From NCBI GenBank assembly GCA_016779995.1, contig JADHMO010000014.1, positions 1 through 34,432 on the forward strand: a stretch of DNA of 34,432 bases, given 5' to 3'. Shown piece after piece: positions 14,631 to 22,586 of the stretch (its first letter is position 1; each line of letters opens with the position of its first letter). This DNA is from Flavobacteriales bacterium (GTDB lineage Bacteria > Bacteroidota > Bacteroidia > Flavobacteriales > UBA7312). The notes under the pieces are model-generated. The model did not search any database. It had not been told where the DNA came from and saw nothing but the letters and a program-made list of their open reading frames with translations. A program made the translations under genes and the position numbers.

Positions 14631-15911
14631 TTAATCTGTATATTTTAACCATTTCCACAACTCTTTGTAGCTAATCTTTTTGCCGTACATAAGAATGCCT
14701 ACTCTATAAATTTTTGCTGCTACCCAAGTGGTTAGTAAGAATCCACCTATCAACAGACTTATGGAAAGTATTAACTCGTGTAGTGGTACTCCAAAGGGAA
14801 TTCTTGCTATCATAATAATAGGCGATGTAAACGGAATCATAGATAGCCAATATGCTAAACCACCATGAGGGTTGTCAATTACTACTTGCACTAGTACAAA
14901 GGAAACAATGAGTGGTATAGTGATAGGGACAATAAACTGTTGGCTATCTGTTTCTTGATCTGATGCAGAGCCAATGGCAGCGAATAAGGAACCGTACAAC
15001 AAATATCCCCCAATAAAATAAATGAGGAAAACAAACAACAAAGATTTTATTGGCAATGCCATTAAAGATGTGCTTATTTCAGAGGATAAAACTGCTTCGT
15101 TGGCATTTAAGTTCGTCACATCTATGTCTGCAGAAATGAAGCCGTTAGCTATTAAAAGAAAAACAAAGCCTAGTATTATCCACATAGCAAATTGACTCAA
15201 GCCGACCAGGGCAACACTAATAATTTTGCCTAACATCAGTTCAAATGGTTTTACTGATGATATAATAATTTCAACAATTCTATTGGTTTTTTCTTCTATC
15301 ACACTTCGCATGACCATAGTGCCGTACATAAAGATGAATATGTATATTAAAAATCCACCTACTAGACCTATTCCGAAACTAGCTTCGGAATTACCTTTTG
15401 TGTTTTCTCCTTGTTCATCAACAACATAAGTTTTGATTGTTGACTTACTTTCAGATTTCTTTATTTGGTCAGGATTTATGCCACTCTGTAAGAGGTATAT
15501 ATTCGTTAATTTTTTATCGATTTGATTTTCTACATTTTGTTTGATGGACAAACTCATCTGATTAATCGAATATACTTCTACGTTACTTTCTATCTGTTGT
15601 ATTGAATCAATTTCTGGAATGTGTAACAGAAAGTCATAGGTTTCAATTAATGTGGTTTTATGTTGTTCTAAGTTCAATTCATTGAGATAGGTATACTCTA
15701 GATTGTGACTTGAAGTTAAACGAAATTCATTGAACTTATTATTATCAATAATTGCTATCGTGGTCTTATCTTCACTACTTGAAGCTAGTAGTATAGGAAT
15801 AACAAATACTCCAATCATAAACAAAGGAGTTAAAAGAGTCATAATTATAAAACTCTTCTTTCTAACCCTAGACAGGTATTCTCTTTTTATAATTAGAAAT
15901 AGTTTATTCAT
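14631..15911 (-). CDS. ABC-2 type transporter permease (NatB/YhaP-like)
   Basis: The membrane half of an exporter whose ATPase is encoded just upstream. Its 426 residues show a basic N-terminus, one transmembrane helix at ~19-41, a large extracytoplasmic domain (~42-175), then a block of hydrophobic helices at roughly 178-200, 228-252, 285-312, 328-350 and 384-405. The motif VIEEKTNRIVEIIISSVKPFELMLGKI between the second and third helices is characteristic of NatB/YhaP permeases. Related systems export sodium or unidentified small compounds, so the substrate is open. The start lies eight bases inside the ATPase gene, a sign of coupled translation. Confidence 0.9.
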   Translation of the reverse strand: MNKLFLIIKREYLSRVRKKSFIIMTLLTPLFMIGVFVIPILLASSSEDKTTIAIIDNNKFNEFRLTSSHNLEYTYLNELNLEQHKTTLIETYDFLLHIPEIDSIQQIESNVEVYSINQMSLSIKQNVENQIDKKLTNIYLLQSGINPDQIKKSESKSTIKTYVVDEQGENTKGNSEASFGIGLVGGFLIYIFIFMYGTMVMRSVIEEKTNRIVEIIISSVKPFELMLGKIISVALVGLSQFAMWIILGFVFLLIANGFISADIDVTNLNANEAVLSSEISTSLMALPIKSLLFVFLIYFIGGYLLYGSLFAAIGSASDQETDSQQFIVPITIPLIVSFVLVQVVIDNPHGGLAYWLSMIPFTSPIIMIARIPFGVPLHELILSISLLIGGFLLTTWVAAKIYRVGILMYGKKISYKELWKWLKYTD

Positions 15912-16794
15912 TATTTACAGATTGTATGAACACATCATTTATAGTAGGTAGTTTTTCATTAAAGCTAGTGACATTAACCTGCTCTACGAGTTGTTTAATT
16001 AAAGTATGGGTATTTTCTTTATTCTTAGCCCTAAATATTCCGTACCTTGACTCTATCACTAGTGTGTCGAAGTGCTGAATTTCATTTTGGATAGTGCCTT
16101 CAAATTGAACCTCGAAGATGTGTTCTTTAAAGTTATTTTTTATTTCATTGACACTTCCTTTAAGAATACATTGTCCCGAGTTGATTAAGGCTATGTCGTC
16201 ACATAGTTCTTCTACCGATTCCATTCGATGGGTCGATAAAATTATAGTACTTCCATTTTCTTTTAGTGCAATAATTTCGTTTTTAATAATTTCACTATTA
16301 ATAGGGTCAAAACCTGTAAATGGTTCATCTAAAATAATAAGTTTTGGCTGGTGTAATACGGTGCTAACAAATTGTACTTTTTGCGCCATACCCTTGGAAA
16401 GTTCTTCTACTTTCTTATTCAGCCAATCCAACATATCTAACTTTTTGAACCACTGATGGATTTTTTGTTTAGCCTCGTTTTTTGACAGACCTTTTAGCTG
16501 AGCTAAGTAAAGGCACTGTTCGCCTACTTTCATACTCTTATACAAGCCTCTTTCTTCTGGCAAATAGCCAATGTTTTGGATATGTTCTCTTTTAAAACGT
16601 TCACCACAAAAAAGAATTTCTCCCTTGTCTGGAGCTGTAATTTGATTGATAATTCTTATTAGTGTCGTCTTGCCAGCACCATTAGGTCCTAATAGACCGA
16701 AAATTTTTCCTTCATTAACATTCAAAGAAATGGAGTCCAGAGCTTTTTTATTTTCATACTCTTTTATTACATGCTTGATTTCTAGTATGTTCAT
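15904..16794 (-). CDS. ABC transporter ATP-binding protein (NatA/YhaQ-like)
   Basis: Energises export by the neighbouring ABC-2 permease. The 296 residues contain Walker A GPNGAGKT (36-43), a Q-loop region ending in LPEERGLY (78-85), signature LSKGM (132-136, a variant of LSGGQ), Walker B LIILDEP (152-158), D-loop GFDP and the switch His189 in STHRM. The C-terminal ~80 residues form the accessory extension typical of NatA-type subunits. It overlaps the permease by eight bases and the upstream secreted hydrolase gene by four (ATGA), so the three are one unit. It resembles GldA of gliding motility only at the general ABC level, and I do not call it gldA. Confidence 0.93.
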   Translation of the reverse strand: MNILEIKHVIKEYENKKALDSISLNVNEGKIFGLLGPNGAGKTTLIRIINQITAPDKGEILFCGERFKREHIQNIGYLPEERGLYKSMKVGEQCLYLAQLKGLSKNEAKQKIHQWFKKLDMLDWLNKKVEELSKGMAQKVQFVSTVLHQPKLIILDEPFTGFDPINSEIIKNEIIALKENGSTIILSTHRMESVEELCDDIALINSGQCILKGSVNEIKNNFKEHIFEVQFEGTIQNEIQHFDTLVIESRYGIFRAKNKENTHTLIKQLVEQVNVTSFNEKLPTINDVFIQSVNNE

Positions 16795-18335
16795 TCTTCA
16801 AGTAAACTAATGGAGTAGGGTTCTAATTCTACCATTCCTTTTAATTTTTGTTTGTTGACTTTGACTATTTTGCTGGTAGGCTTTGCATAGTATTGAGTCA
16901 TTTCACAATTACCTATTATTGAGCTCAAATCTGTAGAAATAAGTTCTTCAGATAAATTGACAATGAGAAGTTTAGCTTTTCCTTTTTCATAACTGATATA
17001 GGCGTGAATAGGTGTAAAAGTAATATTTTTTTCTTCACTTAAATTATTCGGATTTTCTTTACTTTTTGCTTTGTAGTTGAGGTTCCATTTTTTAGTATTT
17101 ACATTAATTTGATAAAGTTGCTCGGCATTGTGGGTTAGCTTATTCCAAATAGCGGTTACTATGCCACTAGTTGTTGGTTGTAGGTAGGTGCTGTCTTTAG
17201 TCATTAGTTGAAGAGCTGAAAATACAGGAAAGCTTTCTGCACCTATACTATGAAAATGAAACATTTCTGCCTTTGTTTTTCTTAACAGTTGATTGATTTG
17301 ACTTGAAACTAGTAGTCCGTGTGCCCAAGTGTTATTTATAGTATAAGGTTTTTGTTCAATCATATTGAATTCAGTAACCCAAGTAGTGAATGGTTGTGTG
17401 GTATTCCATCTCCAGTTTTTAAGCTTAAATTCTAAGTCTAGCATCGGGTAAGCTACAAGTTGTCTATATCCCATATTCGTATTGAAATCGTATTCAGGAT
17501 GTTTAAAATGACTGTAATAATGTAGAATAAAGTGAATTTGAGATTCTTTGTCTTTAAATTTATTCTGTAAGGCTAAGGATAGCTTTTTGTTCCATTCTCT
17601 TGTTCTTCTATTTTTATCACCACCTACAACACCGATATGCACATCAGGAAATTCTTGCCAAATAGCTTCTGACCATTTTATACATGTATCTATGTAGTTA
17701 TCGACAGTAGGGTAAATGTGTTTAGTCAATAAGTTTTCAGCGTATACTTCATTTCCGAGTTCAACAAATTTAGGTTGTGTACCATTTTGCTCAATAGCTT
17801 TTAACATGCCTAGTTCTTTATCTAGATGGCTACTAATGACGTTTAGCGTAAAGACTCCTTTGGATTGTGTTGCTTTTAACCCTTTAGAAAACTCGCTAAT
17901 GGTATTGTATTTAGGAGTTTTTTTATTGTAACGATACAGTTGCCTCCAAAATGAATTGCTTTTTCTGTTTTGTTGGGTTAATTCCTTTAACTGCTTTGCA
18001 TCGGTGATGTATTTACTATTGAAAGAGAAGTTTTGTTTTTGTAGTATTGGTACAAGTTCTTGATAGGACAAGGTCCAACCTGTTTTCCAATCCCAATATA
18101 AGCTGTTACTTCCTCCGGGATATCTGAGGGTTGAGGTATGTAATTCTTTTATAGCTTGACTAAATTCTGTATTACTCCACTTTGGCGTGTTAGACATGTC
18201 AGAATTGTACCCCATTAAAGGTACTTTTATGGACTGTCCGATAGATAGAGATACTGTTTGCTGAGCAAAGATTTTTGCGCTAAACAGAAAACAAATTAAG
18301 ATTAAAACTCTTGCCATTGTTACCTTTAACGCCAT
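16791..18335 (-). CDS. Secreted glycoside-hydrolase-like protein (clan GH-A type), unknown substrate
   Basis: A 514-residue exported protein. A signal peptide is clear (hydrophobic LILICFLFSA, cleavage after KIFA near residue 24); the ATG at 18317 (residue 7) is an equally good start. The body looks like a TIM-barrel hydrolase related to alpha-L-arabinofuranosidases: LRYPGGSNSLYWDWKTG (70-86) recalls the RYPGG loop of GH51, ELGNE places a likely acid/base at Glu196, and TWVTEFN places a likely nucleophile at Glu322. The C-terminal ~100 residues resemble the beta-sandwich that follows such barrels. No sorting domain or lipobox is seen, so it is probably periplasmic. It starts 15 bases after dnaJ and overlaps the ABC ATPase gene by four. 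Family and substrate are inferred, not established. Confidence 0.7.
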   Translation of the reverse strand: MALKVTMARVLILICFLFSAKIFAQQTVSLSIGQSIKVPLMGYNSDMSNTPKWSNTEFSQAIKELHTSTLRYPGGSNSLYWDWKTGWTLSYQELVPILQKQNFSFNSKYITDAKQLKELTQQNRKSNSFWRQLYRYNKKTPKYNTISEFSKGLKATQSKGVFTLNVISSHLDKELGMLKAIEQNGTQPKFVELGNEVYAENLLTKHIYPTVDNYIDTCIKWSEAIWQEFPDVHIGVVGGDKNRRTREWNKKLSLALQNKFKDKESQIHFILHYYSHFKHPEYDFNTNMGYRQLVAYPMLDLEFKLKNWRWNTTQPFTTWVTEFNMIEQKPYTINNTWAHGLLVSSQINQLLRKTKAEMFHFHSIGAESFPVFSALQLMTKDSTYLQPTTSGIVTAIWNKLTHNAEQLYQINVNTKKWNLNYKAKSKENPNNLSEEKNITFTPIHAYISYEKGKAKLLIVNLSEELISTDLSSIIGNCEMTQYYAKPTSKIVKVNKQKLKGMVELEPYSISLLEE

Positions 18336-18350
18336 GTTGTTCCAATTGTT

Positions 18351-19472
18351 TTAGTTGAACATATCTTTTACTCTTTCAAAGAATGACTTGTCAGAGGCTG
18401 TTGGGTTTGGGGTAAAACTTTTTGAATCTTTAAAAGAGTTGAATATTTTTTGTTCTTCTTTAGTTAAGTTTTGAGGGGTCCAAACGTTGATGTGAACAAG
18501 TAAATCACCTTTTCCATAGCCATTTAACGATGGTAAACCTTTATTTTTAAGTCTTAAGATTTTACCACTTTGTGTGCCAGACTCAATTTTTATTTTAGCT
18601 TTTCCTGAAATAGTAGGTATTACAACATCATTGCCAAGTACTGCGTCAACAAGGCTTATGTAACAATCGTAATGAAGGTTGTTATTTTCTCTTTTCAGTT
18701 CTTGGTGTGCTTCTACTTCTATCAGTACGATTAAGTCTCCCGAATATCCGTCAAATGGTGCTGCATTTCCTTTGCCGCTTACTTTTAATTGCATACCATC
18801 TTCTACTCCAGCAGGTATATTTATGCTTACGACTTCTTCTTTTTGAAGCATGCCGTTGGCGTCTGTGCCACTAGGTCTTTTGTCGATGGTTTTCCCCATC
18901 CCTTGACAGGCAGGACACGCTTGAGCAGTTTGCATTTGTCCAAGTATGGTGTTGGTTATTCTAGTGACTTGTCCAGTACCTCGGCATTGGCTACAACTGT
19001 TGTAAGTTACACCTTCGGCTTGTACTAATTTTTTAACCTTTATTTTTTTGTCAACTCCCTTGGCGACTTCTTCTAAATTGAGTTTAAGTTTAATTCTTAG
19101 GTTCGAGCCTTTGTGTCTTCTAGCTCCACTTCGTCCGCCACCACCAAAGAAGCTTTCGAATCCACCTCCACCACCAAAGATATCGCCAAATTGAGAAAAG
19201 ATGTCGTCCATATTCATGCCGCCACCTCCGCCAAAGCCACCTCTGTTGCCCATGCCAGCGTGTCCAAATTGGTCGTAACGTTGTTTTTTGTCTGGATTAC
19301 TTAAGACATCATAGGCTTCAGCAGCTTCTTTAAATTTTTCTTCAGCTTCTTTATTGTCTGGATTTTTATCAGGGTGATATTTGATTGCCATCTTGCGATA
19401 GGCTTTTTTAATTTCACTTTCACTAGCCGATTTGCTTACGCCAAGTACTTCGTAATAATCTCTTTTACTCAT
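18351..19472 (-). CDS. dnaJ: Chaperone protein DnaJ
   Basis: Hsp40 co-chaperone that delivers unfolded proteins to DnaK and stimulates its ATPase. The 373 residues have a J domain (5-70) with His33-Pro-Asp, a Gly/Phe-rich linker (~76-116), a zinc-binding segment and the two C-terminal substrate domains. Only two CxxCxGxG repeats are present, CSQCRGTG (160-167) and CPACQGMG (186-193), instead of the usual four; the inner spacer has the [15 protein letters not shown] sequence seen in flavobacterial DnaJ, so this is a lineage trait and not damage. It follows grpE by five bases and is presumably read from the promoter in front of grpE. Confidence 0.97.
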   Translation of the reverse strand: MSKRDYYEVLGVSKSASESEIKKAYRKMAIKYHPDKNPDNKEAEEKFKEAAEAYDVLSNPDKKQRYDQFGHAGMGNRGGFGGGGGMNMDDIFSQFGDIFGGGGGFESFFGGGGRSGARRHKGSNLRIKLKLNLEEVAKGVDKKIKVKKLVQAEGVTYNSCSQCRGTGQVTRITNTILGQMQTAQACPACQGMGKTIDKRPSGTDANGMLQKEEVVSINIPAGVEDGMQLKVSGKGNAAPFDGYSGDLIVLIEVEAHQELKRENNNLHYDCYISLVDAVLGNDVVIPTISGKAKIKIESGTQSGKILRLKNKGLPSLNGYGKGDLLVHINVWTPQNLTKEEQKIFNSFKDSKSFTPNPTASDKSFFERVKDMFN

Positions 19473-19477
19473 CTTAT

Positions 19478-19969
19478 TTAGCTATTAGCTACAACCACTT
19501 TGGCATAGCGAATTACCTTTTCATTTAAAAAATATCCTTTTTCTACTACATCAATTATTTTGCCTTTCATATCATCTGATGGGGCAGGTATATTAGTAAT
19601 AGCTTCGTGATAGTCTGTATTAAGTTCTTGTCCTATGGGTTCTTCCATAGCTTTTAGACCTTTTGTTTCAAGAATATTTTTTAGTTTGTTGTAAATCAAA
19701 ACAACACCTTCGTCTTCTTGTTTTTGATTGGCTTTTATTGAACGCTCAAAATCATCAAGGACTGGCAGTAATGCTGTTAGAACACTTTCGCCGGCGGTCT
19801 TGTATAAGTCCATACGTTCTTTAGCGGTTCTCTTTTTAAAATTTTCAAACTCTGCAAAAAGTCGCAAATGTTTATCGTTAAGTTCAGCAAATTTTTCTTC
19901 TATAGTCAGTTCTTGCTTTACTTCTTTGGCTTTTTCTTCTTTTTTCGTTTCTTTCTTTTTCTTTGCCAT
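19478..19969 (-). CDS. grpE: Nucleotide exchange factor GrpE
   Basis: Releases ADP from DnaK so the chaperone cycle can turn over. The 163-residue protein has a highly charged Lys/Glu-rich N-terminus, a long helix that dimerises (~25-85, including [22 protein letters not shown]), and the C-terminal beta-wing with [17 protein letters not shown] and [26 protein letters not shown]. It is first of the grpE-dnaJ pair, with a 112-base gap to the gene upstream that holds a sigma-54-like sequence. dnaK itself is not in the window. Confidence 0.96.
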   Translation of the reverse strand: MAKKKKETKKEEKAKEVKQELTIEEKFAELNDKHLRLFAEFENFKKRTAKERMDLYKTAGESVLTALLPVLDDFERSIKANQKQEDEGVVLIYNKLKNILETKGLKAMEEPIGQELNTDYHEAITNIPAPSDDMKGKIIDVVEKGYFLNEKVIRYAKVVVANS

Positions 19970-20005
19970 CTTTAAAATAAAAATTAATCTTTACTACTTA
20001 TCTAT

Positions 20006-20022
20006 GACAAAAAAAGTGCCAA
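20006..20022 (-). promoter_or_regulatory. Sigma-54-like (-24/-12) promoter candidate for grpE-dnaJ
   Basis: On the minus strand TTGGCACTTTTTTTGTC (20022-20006) closely follows the RpoN consensus TTGGCAC-N5-TTGC, with GG and the -12 dinucleotide ten bases apart. The deviation is GT in place of the GC at -12, a position that matters. Initiation would be near 19995, some 25 bases before the grpE ATG. No good TAnnTTTG box is nearer to grpE. Confidence 0.4.
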
Positions 20023-20081
20023 TAGCTAAATGTTAGACATTTTGTCAGAAAATATACTTTTTTTAAAGCCGAAAGTTTGGG

Positions 20082-20594
20082 TTAGTTAATTTTTTTGGAA
20101 TTCAAGAAGTTGTTTAATTCTTCTCCTTTCAAATTTTTAGCAATAATAACACCACCTCCATCAATTATGAAAGTTTGAGGAATTGAGCGAACTCCATATA
20201 TAGCAGCGCCGTCAGACTGCCAGCCCTTGAGGTCACTGACGTGGTATTCCCAAAACAGTTTGTCCTTAGTCATCGCTTTAAGCCAACTACTAAATTTCTT
20301 ATCCAAAGAAACGCTATACACTTCAAGACCATTTCCGTTTTCAAATTTTTGATTTTTGAATTTGTTGTAGGTCTTTACTAGATTTGGATTTTCTCTTCTG
20401 CAAGGTCCACACCACGAAGCCCAAAAATCAATAATGACATACTTTCCTTTTAAAGAAGATAATTTCAACACTTCTTCTTTAGGGTTTTTGAATGCTAATT
20501 CTGGTGCTTTGTCACCTATATTTAATGATTGAGCATCAAGATTAAAACTTGAAATTAGAAAGGCTAAGATTAAATAAATTTTAAATGATTTCAT
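20082..20594 (-). CDS. TlpA-like thioredoxin-family protein
   Basis: An exported disulfide reductase-type protein acting in the periplasm. The 170 residues start with a signal peptide (hydrophobic KIYLILAFLISSF, cleavage after LDA near 21) and continue as a thioredoxin fold of the AhpC-TSA/Redoxin type: IGDKAPELAF, VIIDFWASWCGPC with Cys62 and Cys65 (WCGPC at 61-65), and SIPQTFIID with the cis-Pro. Bacteroidota encode many such proteins, linked to cytochrome c maturation or general thiol repair; no partner here narrows it. It begins five bases after the murA stop, so it ends the helicase-DUF4290-murA run. Confidence 0.88.
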   Translation of the reverse strand: MKSFKIYLILAFLISSFNLDAQSLNIGDKAPELAFKNPKEEVLKLSSLKGKYVIIDFWASWCGPCRRENPNLVKTYNKFKNQKFENGNGLEVYSVSLDKKFSSWLKAMTKDKLFWEYHVSDLKGWQSDGAAIYGVRSIPQTFIIDGGGVIIAKNLKGEELNNFLNSKKIN

Positions 20595-20598
20595 TGTA

Positions 20599-21906
20599 TT
20601 AGTTTACACGTTTAATATTAGCTCCTAGCTTATTTAATCTTTCATCAATATTTTGATACCCTCGGTCAATTTGATTAATGTTATCAATGGTACTTGTGCC
20701 TTCTGCCGATAATGCAGCTATTAGAAGCGAAACACCTGCTCTGATATCTGGTGATGTCATACGAGTAGCTCTAAGGGGTGATTTTCTGTCAAGCCCTATG
20801 ACCGATGCTCTGTGTGGGTCGCAAAGAATAATTTGCGCACCCATATCGATGAGTTTATCCGTAAAGAACAACCTACTTTCAAACATTTTTTGATGAATAA
20901 GTACACTACCTTTGGCTTGTGTTGCTACAACTAAAACAATGCTCAAAAGATCAGGAGTGAAGCCTGGCCAGGGGGCATCAGAAATGGTTAGTATAGAACC
21001 ATCGATAAAGTTTTCAATTTCGTAACTTTCTTGTGATGGTACAAAAATATCATCCCCACGTCTTTCGAGCTTAATACCAAGTTTTTTAAAGACATTTGGT
21101 ATAACTCCTAGCTCATCGTATTTTACGTTTTTGATAGTTATTTCAGATTGCGTCATTGCGGCTAAGCCAATGAATGAGCCAATTTCTATCATATCAGGAA
21201 GGACTGTATGCTCACATCCACCAAGGTAATCTACTCCCTCAATGGTAAGTAAGTTAGAGCCTATTCCAGTAATCTTCGCGCCCATACTATTTAGCATTTT
21301 GCACAATTGTTGGAGATATGGTTCGCAAGCGGCGTTATATATTGTTGTAGTTCCTTCTGCCATTACAGCAGTCATAACAATATTAGCAGTTCCAGTTACT
21401 GATGCTTCGTCAAGGAGCATGTACGTTCCCTTTAGCCCGTCTGTTGTTACTCTGTAGAAACTCTCTTTTGAGTCGTAGGTAAAAATAGCTCCTAGTTTTT
21501 CAAAACCTATAAAGTGAGTGTCTAGTCTTCGTCTACCTATTTTGTCACCACCTGGCTTAGGAATATAACCCTTTCCAAAACGTGCTAACAATGGTCCTAC
21601 AATCATAATAGAACCTCTGATTCTTGTACCTTTAGTTTTGAACTCGTCGGATGTTAAGTAGTCTAAATTAATTTCGTCAGATTGGAAAGTATAGCTGCTT
21701 GGACTTAATTTTTGAATTTTAACACCTAAATCAGATAATAAATCAATCAAGATATTAATATCTACTATATCAGGAAGGTTGTTTATTGTTATTTTTTCTG
21801 GTGATAGAAGAACTGCGCATAGTATCTGTAAAGCTTCATTTTTTGCTCCTTGTGGCTCAATTTCGCCACTTAATTTTCTTCCACCTTCAATTATAAATGA
21901 ACTCAT
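20599..21906 (-). CDS. murA: UDP-N-acetylglucosamine 1-carboxyvinyltransferase with Cys-to-Asp active-site loop
   Basis: Transfers enolpyruvate from phosphoenolpyruvate to UDP-GlcNAc, the committed step of peptidoglycan synthesis. It has 435 residues, as expected. Lys22-Asn23 in QGAKNEAL is the conserved substrate site, and TRIRGSIMIVGPLLARFG, RRRLDTHF and the C-terminal DIRAGVSLLIAAL segment follow the family order. The catalytic loop reads PKPGGDKIG (117-124): Asp121 replaces the Cys (Cys115 in E. coli) that fosfomycin alkylates. Asp variants occur naturally in mycobacteria and chlamydiae and remain active but fosfomycin-insensitive. The gene abuts the DUF4290 gene without a gap and precedes the TlpA-like gene by five bases. 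Confidence 0.95.
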   Translation of the reverse strand: MSSFIIEGGRKLSGEIEPQGAKNEALQILCAVLLSPEKITINNLPDIVDINILIDLLSDLGVKIQKLSPSSYTFQSDEINLDYLTSDEFKTKGTRIRGSIMIVGPLLARFGKGYIPKPGGDKIGRRRLDTHFIGFEKLGAIFTYDSKESFYRVTTDGLKGTYMLLDEASVTGTANIVMTAVMAEGTTTIYNAACEPYLQQLCKMLNSMGAKITGIGSNLLTIEGVDYLGGCEHTVLPDMIEIGSFIGLAAMTQSEITIKNVKYDELGVIPNVFKKLGIKLERRGDDIFVPSQESYEIENFIDGSILTISDAPWPGFTPDLLSIVLVVATQAKGSVLIHQKMFESRLFFTDKLIDMGAQIILCDPHRASVIGLDRKSPLRATRMTSPDIRAGVSLLIAALSAEGTSTIDNINQIDRGYQNIDERLNKLGANIKRVN

Positions 21907-22533
21907 TTAGTTTCTGTGTTGGTTTTTATTATTTCTGTTGTTTTTCTTTTTCTTCTTAGCTTGAGGGTTTTGTTGTTTTGGATTTGGAGCAAACTTTGAA
22001 AGCTCTGTTCCTTCAGGTATACTAAGCTTATTTTTTGAAAGTTTTGACAATTGATTTAAAATGACCTCATCTTCAACAGTATCTAAATTCCAATTTACGT
22101 AAGATTTTTTCATTTGATTAGCTATAGCAATGACGAGTTTACTCTTTAGCTCTTGGTCTTCCATTTTTACAGCTTCATCAATCATTAGTTCAATAACTTT
22201 TCCATAATGATTGTACTTGATTTTACTGTTAGGATAATTTAGTGGTTCTGGTTTTTCGAATAGTTTTTCTATGACTGGTTTTTCGTAAGGTGAATCCACA
22301 TCAAGTTCAAAGTTTGAAATGTAAAATAAGTGATCCCATAATTTATGTTTGAAATCTACAACATCTCTTAATTGTGGGTTTAATTCTCCCATAATATCAA
22401 TAATGCCGTTAGCCATTTTTTGTCTTTCGTCTCTATTTTTTAAAGTCATGGCATGTTCTACCAATTTTTGAATATGTCTGCCATATTCTGAAATGACTAA
22501 TCTATTTCTAGAAGTGTTATATTCTAATTCCAT
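21907..22533 (-). CDS. DUF4290 domain protein
   Basis: A 208-residue cytoplasmic protein of the Bacteroidota-specific DUF4290 family, function unknown. The N-terminal MELEYNTSRNRLVISEYGRHIQ and the mostly helical body (LVEHAMTLKNRDERQKMANGI, LNPQLRDVVDFKHKLWDHLF) are characteristic. The tail from ~188 is a Lys/Asn-rich, disordered, strongly basic extension, which could bind nucleic acid or acidic surfaces. It lies between the helicase gene and murA, touching murA directly; this neighbourhood is, as far as I know, common in the phylum, hinting at a link to cell-wall synthesis. Confidence 0.85.
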   Translation of the reverse strand: MELEYNTSRNRLVISEYGRHIQKLVEHAMTLKNRDERQKMANGIIDIMGELNPQLRDVVDFKHKLWDHLFYISNFELDVDSPYEKPVIEKLFEKPEPLNYPNSKIKYNHYGKVIELMIDEAVKMEDQELKSKLVIAIANQMKKSYVNWNLDTVEDEVILNQLSKLSKNKLSIPEGTELSKFAPNPKQQNPQAKKKKKNNRNNKNQHRN

Positions 22534-22586
22534 ATATATAAGGTAAAATAATAATGTTCGAATGTACGCTTTTTTTACAAATCTAA

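Noticed and set aside
15904-16794. gldA, the ATPase of the gliding-motility ABC transporter
   Set aside because: Similarity is limited to general ABC motifs; the partner permease is NatB/YhaP-like with a large extracytoplasmic domain, and no gldF/gldG pair is present.
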